Both the position numbers and the translations under genes were made by a program. This document shows, in pieces, positions 1-6,198 of a stretch of DNA of 48,469 bases. The DNA lies in the IMG/VR virus record IMGVR_UViG_3300042430_001199, positions 1 through 48,469 of that record. One strand, given 5' to 3'. The notes below the pieces were generated by a model that saw nothing but the letters and a program-made list of their open reading frames with translations, did not search any database and was not told where the DNA came from. Position 1 is the stretch's first letter. Every line of letters begins with the position of its first letter. The stretch is from a virus.

Positions 1-433
1 TCATAATATTCAACAATTTCGTTTTTATAATCAAGTGTTATTACTTTGGTGGGAACATTCCAAATATTTAATAATTCTAATATTATATCATCATCATTTT
101 GTGAATGACCATAATCTAATAAGCTCTCATATCCAAGAATATCAATACCATAGTTCTGTCTTTCTTTAAAACTCAACTCACGTTCAGTTATTTTACCCCA
201 CTTTTCACCAAACTCATCATCTGTTTTGATTTTGTTGACGAACTCTTCTTGTGTATGTGGACGATACCCATATTGAAATGATGGATTATTAAAATGTTCG
301 TACTCACCATCAAATTCAACTAAACATTTATCTAAATAACCTTTGATTTTATCAAAACCATTTTCAACACCTGAGATAGTATGAACTAAATACCCATTAT
401 ATACCTCATCAATTATTTGATTATATCTTTCAT
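1..433 (-). CDS. Hypothetical protein, partial, tandem paralogue of the next gene upstream
   Basis: The window edge cuts off the C-terminus; 144 codons are visible. It shares with the adjacent gene (430-801) an N-terminal RYNxIIDEVY block, a central KITERELS block and a KNEIVEYY block at the end, so the two are tandem duplicates that have diverged in between. The 3' ends are almost identical at DNA level over about 35 bases, which suggests a recent duplication or gene conversion. The ATG overlaps the stop of the upstream copy as ATGA. No known domain recognised; the protein is acidic and rich in Tyr and Asp. Function unknown. Confidence 0.75.
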
Positions 434-801
434 TCATAATATTCAACAATTTCGTTTTTATATTCAAGTCTATATTTTTTGGTGGGGATATCGAAAGCAT
501 CTAATAACCCATTTGGGTCATTTCTTTTGTGTGTGTTGGGGTAGTTCTCTTGGAATACCGAGAATTTACCACCAGGATATCTTAGATTAAACCTTTCCTC
601 CAAACTCAACTCACGTTCAGTTATCTTAACATCCAATTGGAACTCTTTAAGAACACTACCACCATTCTTTATTTCCTGAACCAATTCTTCTTTGGTTAAT
701 CTTTTTGGATATGGAGCACTAAACGCAGGATAATATGAATCAAATAACTCATCGTATTTGTCATACACCTCATCAATTATATCATTATAACGATTTTTCA
801 T
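430..801 (-). CDS. Hypothetical protein, paralogue of the left-edge gene
   Basis: A 123-residue soluble, charged protein with no membrane segment or signal peptide. Blocks shared with the truncated neighbour are RYNDIIDEVY at the N-terminus, KITERELS near residue 60 and KNEIVEYYE at the very end. The region between the last two is rich in Pro, Asn and Gly and is the least conserved. It is coupled by four-base ATGA overlaps on both sides, so the cluster is probably one transcript. Function unknown. Confidence 0.75.
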   Translation of the reverse strand: MKNRYNDIIDEVYDKYDELFDSYYPAFSAPYPKRLTKEELVQEIKNGGSVLKEFQLDVKITERELSLEERFNLRYPGGKFSVFQENYPNTHKRNDPNGLLDAFDIPTKKYRLEYKNEIVEYYE

Positions 802-1091
802 ATCAATTCACCTCTTTCAATTTGTTCTTTCCTATCCAGCAATTCAAGTTGTCTTAAAATTTTTGACCTAATATCTGATTTGGTGTAATACTCGTCTTCA
901 ACATTTAAAGATAATTGAAATAACACAATTGGTTCTTCCTTAGTCAATGTCGGACCAAATAACCAATACTTTTTATATGTTTTAGTATATGTTTCCTCAT
1001 AAAACTCAGTCCAATAGTAATCACCATATTCACTACATTGATTTTGAACTATATACTTGAATTCACGACCTTTAATATTAACCTTTTTCAT
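798..1091 (-). CDS. Hypothetical protein, aromatic-rich
   Basis: A 97-residue protein read from the ATG at 1091. A longer start at 1124 exists but would overlap the upstream gene by 47 bases; the chosen start has AAAGGGATA just before it and gives a 14-base overlap. The first half is unusually rich in Tyr, Trp and Phe (a KTYKKYWLFGP stretch), and the second half looks helical and charged. No family recognised. It lies in the left-edge run of overlapping small genes. Confidence 0.6.
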   Translation of the reverse strand: MKKVNIKGREFKYIVQNQCSEYGDYYWTEFYEETYTKTYKKYWLFGPTLTKEEPIVLFQLSLNVEDEYYTKSDIRSKILRQLELLDRKEQIERGELI

Positions 1092-1311
1092 TATCCCTTT
1101 CTCTTGGATGTAATAATATACCATTTGGTGTTAGTTGTGAATCATTTAATACCAAATATTCACCATCCCACCAACTAGCTCTAGGTCGTTTCATAACGAG
1201 TGTTGAAGTAACATAACCAGTTAAATTAAAACCGTTTTCATAACCTGGTATCAAGATTAACATATCATCGTCATACTGACTTAATATCTCTACTAATTCT
1301 TTCTTTGTCAT
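1078..1311 (-). CDS. Small conserved phage-type protein (TKKELVEILSQYDDDM family)
   Basis: A 77-residue protein. Its opening, a helix followed by DDDMLILIPGYENGF, resembles a widespread class of small phage and bacterial proteins of the form T-x-x-E-L-x-x-x-L-x-x-x-x-x-D-x-x-V. Their function is not known to me. It starts four bases after the exported-protein gene that lies upstream on the same strand, so it is probably co-transcribed with it. Assignment to the family is from memory of the pattern only. Confidence 0.65.
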   Translation of the reverse strand: MTKKELVEILSQYDDDMLILIPGYENGFNLTGYVTSTLVMKRPRASWWDGEYLVLNDSQLTPNGILLHPRERDNEKG

Positions 1312-1314
1312 AAT

Positions 1315-1845
1315 TTATTCAGGTATAGTATCTATGTAGTAATACTTTTTATTTTCATCATTAGGTAACACTAACGTAACCACAACGTGTTCACGTTTAG
1401 AGGTACTTGTAAACACTTGGAAATAATTTGTGTAAATCATTTTAGGTGTTAGTTCTTTAATGTCTTTATGTAATACTTTATCTTCATCAACATATTCCAT
1501 AATAGCTTCAATAGCATCTATCTTGTAACTATTACTAACATCAACATAGATTAGTAATATATTCTTACTTGAATCTACCGCAACTTTTTTACAGAAATCA
1601 AACCCCCCATTTAAAAATTCATTATCATAATCGTTAGATAAACTATACATTTTGGATAACCTATCTGAGGCAATATTTGAAAGGTCGTTATCAGTCATAA
1701 TTCTGAGTGTCTTTGTTGTATCACAAGTTGTATACTCAGTTGGTGACATAACTGCCGTATCAATATAGATTCTACCCAATACTGTAACGTCCTGTGCGAA
1801 TGTATTAAACGCAAGTAATAATAAGAATGTAAGAACTGTTTTCAT
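1315..1845 (-). CDS. Predicted exported protein of unknown function
   Basis: A 176-residue protein with a clear Sec signal peptide: MKT, a Leu-rich core of about 12 residues, and a likely signal peptidase I site FNTFA before QD. Gln directly after the cleavage site is typical of Bacteroidota exported proteins. The mature part has two Cys, near residues 41 and 85, which could form a disulfide, and a likely beta-rich C-terminal half. No domain recognised. It is the first gene after the tRNA-like cluster. Confidence 0.7.
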   Translation of the reverse strand: MKTVLTFLLLLAFNTFAQDVTVLGRIYIDTAVMSPTEYTTCDTTKTLRIMTDNDLSNIASDRLSKMYSLSNDYDNEFLNGGFDFCKKVAVDSSKNILLIYVDVSNSYKIDAIEAIMEYVDEDKVLHKDIKELTPKMIYTNYFQVFTSTSKREHVVVTLVLPNDENKKYYYIDTIPE

Positions 1846-1860
1846 AATTTAAATTTTAGT

Positions 1861-1929
1861 TGCGGCGATGGGACTCGAACCCACATCAAAGGAGACAATC
1901 CAATATGTTACCAATTACACTACTCCGCT
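1861..1929 (-). tRNA. tRNA-like gene T1, probably degenerate
   Basis: The T-arm is good (stem GUGGG/CCCAU, loop UUCGAGU) and a D-arm can be drawn (GUGU/ACAU with a GGUA-containing loop). The acceptor stem has two mismatches, and only 20 bases separate D-arm and T-arm. The best anticodon stem (UUGGA/UCCUU) pairs only in its three inner positions and leaves a five-base loop, UUGUC, instead of seven. If real the anticodon would be GUC, but I cannot fold a canonical tRNA. It may be a pseudo-tRNA. Confidence 0.4.
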
Positions 1930-1980
1930 TAACTATATGAATTCTTGTATCTAAATCGTTACCCAAATTCATTATAGTGT

Positions 1981-2094
1981 AGATAGGACAGGATTCGAAC
2001 CTGTTCGATTTCACCGTAGGACGTAACGAGACTGCTACTTTCAGAGTGTTACTATATCCCCTCACCTCTGCGTCTACCCATCCGCCACCTATCT
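1981..2094 (-). tRNA. tRNA-like gene T2 with enlarged central domain
   Basis: Acceptor AGAUAGG pairs perfectly with CCUAUCU. A Leu-type D-arm (GCGG...GUAGACGC) and a perfect T-arm (ACAGG, UUCGAAU, CCUGU) follow. At 114 bases it is too long even for a class II tRNA. The part between D-arm and T-arm contains a CAGAG/CUCUG stem closing a 19-base loop, then further pairing (GUAAC/GUUAC), so no standard anticodon loop is evident. A TAnnTTTG promoter lies just upstream. Confidence 0.55.
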
Positions 2095-2105
2095 ATATTA
2101 ACATT

Positions 2106-2113
2106 TCAAAGAT
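2106..2113 (-). promoter_or_regulatory. Bacteroidota-type promoter for T2/T1
   Basis: On the minus strand this reads TATCTTTG, matching the -7 consensus TAnnTTTG, with TTG 20 bases upstream matching the -33 element. It lies 11 bases before the 5' end of T2 and would also serve T1. Confidence 0.55.
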
Positions 2114-2156
2114 ATGTTTTTTTATTTAATTAAACAATACCTTCGTTATTTTTTGT

Positions 2157-2271
2157 AGTCAGGACAAGATTCGAACTTGTAAGACACAGTAATACAGTAC
2201 TGCATCATCCCTGTATGGATATGTGCGTCTACCAACGACCGAGTTACCTCAATCCCTTCCGCCACCTGACT
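2157..2271 (-). tRNA. tRNA-like gene T3 with expanded D-loop
   Basis: Acceptor AGUCAGG/CCUGACU is perfect and the T-arm (ACAAG, UUCGAAU, CUUGU) is canonical. The D-arm begins GCGGA and ends UUGGUAGACGC like a tRNA-Leu D-arm, but about 22 extra bases sit inside the D-loop. The centre contains a five-pair hairpin UAUCC/GGAUG with a six-base loop AUACAG, then a CAGUACUG palindrome. No seven-base anticodon loop with U33 is obvious. Length 115 bases. Confidence 0.5.
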
Positions 2272-2272
2272 A

Positions 2273-2441
2273 AAAATGTGTGTTTTTAAATTATCCCTAG
2301 AACACACAAACTATGCCGACATACGATTCGGAGAGCGTCCACGCCAACATATGTGTAAACCCGAAGGTCTTTTTATTTCAACCCATATCTGTAATCTCTA
2401 TCTTCGTTCCTTAGCGGTGCACCACCAGAGGGCTAATTCAG
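2273..2441 (-). other. Non-coding stretch between tRNA-like genes, with hairpins
   Basis: No convincing gene lies here. A plus-strand open frame crosses the region but runs straight through tRNA-like gene T4. On the minus strand there is an eight-pair hairpin TGTGTGTT/AACACACA (2277-2308) and an ACC-UUCG-GGU tetraloop hairpin. It may be processed spacer or a separate structured RNA. Confidence 0.35.
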
Positions 2442-2442
2442 C

Positions 2443-2585
2443 AGTCAGGACAGGATTCGAACCTGTACGATTTGAAAAGACCGATTTTATTCGGTTCTTG
2501 GGGATGGTCAACATATTTAATGTGATGTCTCACGGCCCCATTAATCAAATCACCCATTACACGTCTACCATTCCACCACCTGACT
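2443..2585 (-). tRNA. tRNA-like gene T4, the longest of the array
   Basis: Acceptor AGUCAGG/CCUGACU and T-arm ACAGG/CCUGU are perfect and identical to those of T5 and T6. The D-arm is GUGGAAUGGUAGACGU. At the position of the anticodon stem, UAAUG pairs with CAUUA and, inside it, GUGAU pairs with AUCAC, but they enclose a large loop rather than seven bases. A second hairpin (ACCGA/UCGGU, loop AUAAAA) sits where a long variable arm would be. Length 143 bases; decoding identity cannot be assigned. Confidence 0.5.
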
Positions 2586-2590
2586 GTTAG

Positions 2591-2821
2591 TTAATTATCT
2601 AAATTTTCTGTTTTAACATCAATTGTGTCCCTGAATGAAGAGTCAACCAAAACCCCCCAACTCATTCCGATTGGATGTGTATCAAATCCCGAACCCCTCA
2701 AATTATCTGCAACCCAAGCCATTCTTTCACCTCTTGGTCTTTTACAAAATACGGGGTCGTTTGTTGTCACTAACACCATTTCAAACATTAAATCAATCAA
2801 TTTTTGTTCTCTATTATTCAT
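2591..2821 (-). CDS. Hypothetical protein inserted in the tRNA-like array
   Basis: A 76-residue protein between T4 and T5. It has an N-terminal helix (EQKLIDLMFEM), a central RMAWVADNLRGSGFDTHP block and a hydrophobic SWGVLV segment. The WVADxLRGxGFDT pattern resembles small phage proteins that I recall but cannot name. It is the only protein-coding gene within the array and is not disrupted. Confidence 0.6.
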   Translation of the reverse strand: MNNREQKLIDLMFEMVLVTTNDPVFCKRPRGERMAWVADNLRGSGFDTHPIGMSWGVLVDSSFRDTIDVKTENLDN

Positions 2822-2835
2822 ATCTTATTTTTAGT

Positions 2836-2948
2836 AGTCAGGACAGGACTTGAACCTGTATGTGTGAACCAAACTTTTTGATAGGAGTTCCCGAGCTCTG
2901 ACTATCACACTTACCACCGTTAGCGTCTACCAATTCCGCCACCTGACT
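2836..2948 (-). tRNA. tRNA-like gene T5 with enlarged central domain
   Basis: Acceptor AGUCAGG/CCUGACU is perfect, the D-arm GCGGAAUUGGUAGACGC is a textbook tRNA-Leu D-arm, and the T-arm is ACAGG, UUCAAGU, CCUGU. Between them lie about 60 bases, against the roughly 32 expected for a class II tRNA. This segment folds on itself through GUGUG/CACAC and, inside, GAUAG/CUAUC, so the anticodon cannot be placed. It contains AACTCCTA and GTTCACA, which also occur in the repeat units of the ncRNA near 9.2 kb. Confidence 0.5.
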
Positions 2949-2964
2949 CGGACTCGAACCGTTG
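2949..2964 (-). other. Orphan tRNA T-arm remnant
   Basis: On the minus strand this reads CAACGG-UUCGAGU-CCG, a T-arm loop and partial stem, lying directly against the 5' end of T5. There is no matching acceptor or D-arm upstream. It looks like the 3' remnant of a lost tRNA gene. Confidence 0.35.
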
Positions 2965-3020
2965 AAAACACACACCTTTCAGTGCCAACAAAACCCTGAC
3001 CCCAAAGTTTTATTGTCAGT

Positions 3021-3118
3021 AGTCAGGACAGGATTCGAACCTGTATATCTGGTACCCATTTTTACCGTTAGGTGTTTAAACCCACTGACCAACGCTTTTA
3101 CCATTACGCCACCTGACT
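3021..3118 (-). tRNA. tRNA-like gene T6, possibly tRNA-Leu(UAA)
   Basis: Acceptor AGUCAGG/CCUGACU and T-arm ACAGG/CCUGU are perfect. The likely anticodon arm is UGGGU/ACCUA with the six-base loop UUAAAC, giving anticodon UAA if one loop base is missing. A four-pair variable arm GGUA/UACC follows, as expected for tRNA-Leu. About eight extra bases lie between the D-arm and the anticodon arm. At 98 bases it is one of the less deviant members of the array. Confidence 0.55.
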
Positions 3119-3379
3119 AAATACATCTTACTAAAAATACCATTGAGGCAAACTTCAGATGTTATACTTACACATATCTCAATTTGACACAGCATCTTAT
3201 AGAATAAATTCTATTGTGTAACCCATCTTTGAATGTGTAGTACAGTTTGTTTTAACTTGCAGAGGTTGGTGTGAGCCGTACATTTCAATCAATCACCATA
3301 GTAGGATTAATATCTTAACGCCGAACTTAACCACTTGAGTTGCAAGATGCAAACTACCCCCATTAACCAGCGAAGTTGT
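3119..3379 (-). other. 260-base non-coding stretch in the tRNA-like array
   Basis: No open frame with coding character on either strand. The one clear structure is a seven-pair hairpin ATAGAAT/ATTCTAT at 3199-3214. The remainder shows no promoter or terminator that I can defend. It may be spacer of a long precursor transcript. Confidence 0.3.
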
Positions 3380-3464
3380 AGCCAGGGTGGGACTCGAACC
3401 CACAACGATGCAACCCTTTTTAGTTGGATGAGATAACCGTTTTCCCATTACGCATTACCTGACT
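3380..3464 (-). tRNA. tRNA-like gene T7
   Basis: Acceptor AGUCAGG pairs with CCUGGCU with one G-U pair, and the T-arm (GUGGG, UUCGAGU, CCCAC) is good. At 85 bases it has class II length. The central hairpin CAACU/GGUUG has a six-base loop AAAAAG, and AACG/CGUU forms an outer pair. The D-stem is reduced to CGU/ACG. It has the same non-standard loop length as T3 and T6, and its anticodon is uncertain. Confidence 0.5.
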
Positions 3465-3465
3465 A

Positions 3466-3557
3466 TTTGAGGTTGAGAGCCTCTGTGTTGTAGCAATCTT
3501 CACCCTTCCTATGCTCCGTTTTTACCCTAGTTCCTTTCTCAAGGGAACAACACAATA
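3466..3557 (-). ncRNA. Compact structured RNA element between a gene end and T7
   Basis: On the minus strand a seven-pair outer stem (GUGUUGU at 3553-3547 with ACAACAC at 3491-3485) closes a domain. Inside is a GUUCC/GGAAC hairpin (3530-3548). Next to T7 is a further GAGG/CCUC hairpin (3469-3483). No open frame. It follows the stop of the 88-residue gene by two bases, so it may be a structured 3' UTR or a processed leader of the tRNA-like array. Confidence 0.4.
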
Positions 3558-3559
3558 AT

Positions 3560-3826
3560 TTATTTATAAACCACTCTTGGATATTTGTTAACCTCATCCA
3601 AGATTTTTGTAACTCTATCAGTCAACTCTTTGTCCTTAATGTTCTTGAAGTCCTCAGAGTTTAAGATGAATGGTGTGTAATCATACCCATCGAACAAACC
3701 GTATAAGTAATTTTCAAGTTTAAAAGACGACTCATCACTAAATGATAACGTTCTAATTACTTGTAAGATTTCAGAACGAGTTTCATCGTTCATTGATTCG
3801 TGTCTGTCGAAGCGTGTAATTTCCAT
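3560..3826 (-). CDS. Hypothetical protein
   Basis: An 88-residue, mostly helical, charged soluble protein with a central YLYGLFDGYDYTPF segment. No family recognised. It has its own Bacteroidota-type promoter 20 bases upstream (3846-3853), so it begins the transcript that enters the tRNA-like array. Confidence 0.65.
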   Translation of the reverse strand: MEITRFDRHESMNDETRSEILQVIRTLSFSDESSFKLENYLYGLFDGYDYTPFILNSEDFKNIKDKELTDRVTKILDEVNKYPRVVYK

Positions 3827-3845
3827 ATCTCTGTGTTTTGTCTTA

Positions 3846-3853
3846 CAAATATA
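3846..3853 (-). promoter_or_regulatory. Bacteroidota-type promoter
   Basis: Reads TATATTTG on the minus strand, with TTTG 18 bases upstream as a -33 element. It lies 20 bases before the ATG of the 88-residue gene. Confidence 0.5.
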
Positions 3854-3859
3854 GAAAAC

Positions 3860-3937
3860 TTATTTTGATTTCAAAACTCTAACCAAATTTTCTGTTAAAC
3901 TTTTTATATCATCATATACCTTGATATCATAATTCAC
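3860..3937 (-). CDS. Possible 25-residue peptide with GTG start
   Basis: An open frame beginning GTG, overlapping the end of the upstream gene, encodes NYDIKVYDDIKSLTENL and continues for eight more residues. It could be translated by coupling to the upstream stop. It is too short to judge and its 3' half contains the promoter of the next gene, so I report it with low confidence. Confidence 0.2.
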   Translation of the reverse strand: MNYDIKVYDDIKSLTENLVRVLKSK

Positions 3938-4280
3938 CTGTTTTATTTATTGTTATATTTACTTCAATGTATTGGGGAGTTTTCTTAGGTAGAAATGCAA
4001 CATACCCATTTTCGGATATAATAAATTCACCGATATCGTGGTTAAAACTAATTGGGAAATCTGTTTTATACATTGGGACATCCTTCAAATAGTTATTTAA
4101 GACAACATCTAAATCAGATTGTATCTTCTTCATTAACGTCTCTTCAAATTCTGAACCGATATAATGGTCCAACACTTTTATTGCTTCATTCTTAAACCCC
4201 TCTTTACCTGTAATTTTATCCATAAACTTTGAATACTCATCATCTGAGGGTAATTCAATTTCGTCTTTCCAATCACTCAT
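3927..4280 (-). CDS. Hypothetical protein
   Basis: A 117-residue protein. The first two thirds look helical and acidic; the last third looks like beta strands (GEFIISENGYVAFLP, then YIEVNITINK). No domain recognised. It is three bases downstream of the next gene on the same strand, so they probably form an operon. Confidence 0.65.
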   Translation of the reverse strand: MSDWKDEIELPSDDEYSKFMDKITGKEGFKNEAIKVLDHYIGSEFEETLMKKIQSDLDVVLNNYLKDVPMYKTDFPISFNHDIGEFIISENGYVAFLPKKTPQYIEVNITINKTGEL

Positions 4281-4283
4281 ATC

Positions 4284-4604
4284 TTATCCTTTATAATTCG
4301 AACCAAATGTTGGTTTAAATGAAAAATTAACCCAAAATTTACAAACAATCAAGTTGAGACCAACGTAGTAATCATTAACCATATTATCAACATTGAAGGT
4401 ATTCTTTACCGTTTCACCTTTGTCTGAACCCTTCTTAACCCTACCAACGACCTTATCTTTCTTAAACCAAACACCTAGTGATAATTCTTTTCTTAACTTG
4501 TTCGCATCGTAATTATCTAAAATAGATTTACTACCTTTCTCCCAACGATGTCTTAACACAAATGTGAATTGAGAGTCACCGATTTTGATTTTTTTTGAAC
4601 TCAT
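4284..4604 (-). CDS. Hypothetical protein, basic
   Basis: A 106-residue Lys-rich protein with alternating hydrophobic stretches (QFTFVLRHRW, LNLIVCKFWVNFSF) suggesting a small beta fold. No family recognised. Its ATG overlaps the stop of the upstream gene as ATGA, so the two are translationally coupled. Confidence 0.65.
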   Translation of the reverse strand: MSSKKIKIGDSQFTFVLRHRWEKGSKSILDNYDANKLRKELSLGVWFKKDKVVGRVKKGSDKGETVKNTFNVDNMVNDYYVGLNLIVCKFWVNFSFKPTFGSNYKG

Positions 4605-4783
4605 TTCATAATAGTTTTACCAGCTTGTAACCAAGATTCGTATTCTTTCTTTTTAAACTCCTCAATAAATGGTGTCATTTCAATTTTAATCCTTCTATTT
4701 ATTTCAGCAATTTCTTTCGGATGAATAACTGTGTATTCACCTTCATTAACTGTTTCAAAATTAATCTTAATTCTCTTGCTCAT
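4601..4783 (-). CDS. Hypothetical small protein
   Basis: A 60-residue basic protein with one strand-like opening and a long helical second half (EIAEINRRIKIEMTPFIEEF). Its 5' end overlaps the 3' end of a 53-residue membrane-protein gene by 17 bases. Function unknown. Confidence 0.6.
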   Translation of the reverse strand: MSKRIKINFETVNEGEYTVIHPKEIAEINRRIKIEMTPFIEEFKKKEYESWLQAGKTIMK

Positions 4784-4928
4784 CGGTCTTTTCTTTTAAC
4801 TTTTTTTCTTGTTCGTAAATCGCATCAAAATATTCTTCATCAGTCATTCCCATAGACCAAATGAATATACCGAAAGCCACCGCACCAATGCGTAACTTTA
4901 ATTTGTTCCAAATACTTAATTCGCTCAT
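4767..4928 (-). CDS. Small single-span membrane protein
   Basis: A 53-residue protein. ATG at 4928 overlaps the stop of the upstream gene (ATGA). A single hydrophobic segment at residues 14-28 (IGAVAFGIFIWSMGM) is followed by an acidic, charged tail (DEEYFDAIYEQEKKLK). The coupling and uninterrupted packing support it as a real gene. Topology would be N-in or N-out with a soluble tail; function unknown. Confidence 0.6.
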   Translation of the reverse strand: MSELSIWNKLKLRIGAVAFGIFIWSMGMTDEEYFDAIYEQEKKLKEKTDEQEN

Positions 4929-5413
4929 AATACCTGTGTTAATTTATGTATGTGATAACCATATTCACCTTGACCTGAATACATTTCCATTGTGTAGATA
5001 TTAAGAGTATAAGCGGCATCGGTAAAAGTGTCAGAATAATCACTTTTTAGACCATACTTACTGAACATTTCCCACAATAAATCTAAAGCGTTAGATTCAC
5101 AAGCAATGTAACCTTTTTTAAGACCATTACGATATAAATTACTTCTGTGACCATCAAGACGTTCCAACCATTCCTCAATCTTATCTTCCGCAGGTCTACG
5201 TACTTTAACCTCATATGAACTTGAATCGTTGATTAAACCAATCACGTATGTGTATAGTTTATCAATTCTTCGTTGTTTCATATGAGAAACAAACCCGTCA
5301 AAATCTTTTTTTAATTTAGCATATTCTTCCCACTCAGGAGTTTGCATCATCGCTTCAGTTTTTTTATTTAATTCCTCAATATGTTTTTTGAGGTTATCTA
5401 AATCTATTGACAT
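4925..5413 (-). CDS. Hypothetical protein with N-terminal coiled coil
   Basis: A 162-residue protein. Residues 1-50 form a charged, probably coiled-coil helix (LDNLKKHIEELNKKTEAMM); a second helical part contains EDKIEEWLERLDGHR. The C-terminal 40 residues are Tyr-rich (NIYTMEMYSGQGEYGYHIH). No domain recognised. It sits in a run of tightly spaced small genes. Confidence 0.65.
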   Translation of the reverse strand: MSIDLDNLKKHIEELNKKTEAMMQTPEWEEYAKLKKDFDGFVSHMKQRRIDKLYTYVIGLINDSSSYEVKVRRPAEDKIEEWLERLDGHRSNLYRNGLKKGYIACESNALDLLWEMFSKYGLKSDYSDTFTDAAYTLNIYTMEMYSGQGEYGYHIHKLTQVL

Positions 5414-5417
5414 AATA

Positions 5418-5777
5418 TTATTTTTTTAAACGTTCTTCTTTAATTTCTTTTATCGCATCAATAACCATTTCTAATTCGGGAACAACATTATTAATCAATT
5501 TTTGAGTACTTTTCTTACCAGCAAATATCCAATATATCATATGTGAAATAACAAAAGTGATGATAGTTGGTAAATCTAATTTAATGGCTCCAAATAAATA
5601 AAATATCCCCCAAATAATTAAAAAGGGTATGAAACTAACAACCCATAATATTTTTTCAGAGAAGATTTTTTTAGCAAGTATTAATAATTTAATATACCTA
5701 TCGAAATCTTTGTCATCATACTTCTCAACAACTTTCAGTTCACGTTCTTTAATTTCGTGATATGTTAATTTTTTCAT
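5418..5777 (-). CDS. Two-span membrane protein
   Basis: A 119-residue protein with two adjacent transmembrane segments at about residues 43-64 (ILWVVSFIPFLIIWGIFYLF) and 70-88 (PTIITFVISHMIYWIFAG), flanked by basic cytoplasmic ends. This hairpin topology with short ends is seen in phage membrane proteins such as holins and superinfection-exclusion factors, but nothing specific identifies either role. Confidence 0.65.
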   Translation of the reverse strand: MKKLTYHEIKERELKVVEKYDDKDFDRYIKLLILAKKIFSEKILWVVSFIPFLIIWGIFYLFGAIKLDLPTIITFVISHMIYWIFAGKKSTQKLINNVVPELEMVIDAIKEIKEERLKK

Positions 5778-5790
5778 TTTTTATTTGTTT

Positions 5791-6198
5791 TTAGTGAATA
5801 TAATAATTGAAGTAATAATTAACCTTACCTATAGGTAAACAATCTTCGACCTCGGCTAAAATATAAAATCTAATTTTATATAAATTCAAAGTAGTCATTT
5901 CTTTTAAAACCGCACGATATAATTTAACAGATTCGAATGCCCCATTCAAATATGATTCTCCGTATTGTGTAGTTTTAATTTGAAACTGATGTGGTAATGA
6001 ATATCTATCAGTCTTAACACTGGCATTAATCCCCATTTTAGATAAAACCTCAATCATATCCTTCTCAATCTTCTTCTCAAGATTAATCATAGTTTCCTCA
6101 TACTTTTCAGGTGTTCGGTCAGACTTGTTTCCTTTTTCACCCCACTTATCCATATAGAACAACAATTGGTTCTTCATATCAGGTATATTTCTTTTCAT
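5791..6198 (-). CDS. Hypothetical protein
   Basis: A 135-residue protein, helical in its first half (EKKIEKDMIEVLSKMGI) and beta-like in the second (LYKIRFYILAEVEDC). No family recognised. Its start overlaps the stop of the sirtuin gene as ATGA, so it is coupled to it. Confidence 0.6.
   Translation of the reverse strand: MKRNIPDMKNQLLFYMDKWGEKGNKSDRTPEKYEETMINLEKKIEKDMIEVLSKMGINASVKTDRYSLPHQFQIKTTQYGESYLNGAFESVKLYRAVLKEMTTLNLYKIRFYILAEVEDCLPIGKVNYYFNYYIH

Noticed and set aside
2276-2590. Plus-strand open frame of 104 codons across the tRNA-like array
   Set aside because: It runs through the whole of T4, including acceptor, T- and D-arms, and has no promoter or ribosome binding site. It is a by-product of RNA-coding DNA.
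1861-3464. CRISPR array or insertion sequence in the repeat-rich RNA region
   Set aside because: Repeats correspond to tRNA acceptor and T-arms with irregular spacing; there are no inverted terminal repeats, transposase or cas genes.
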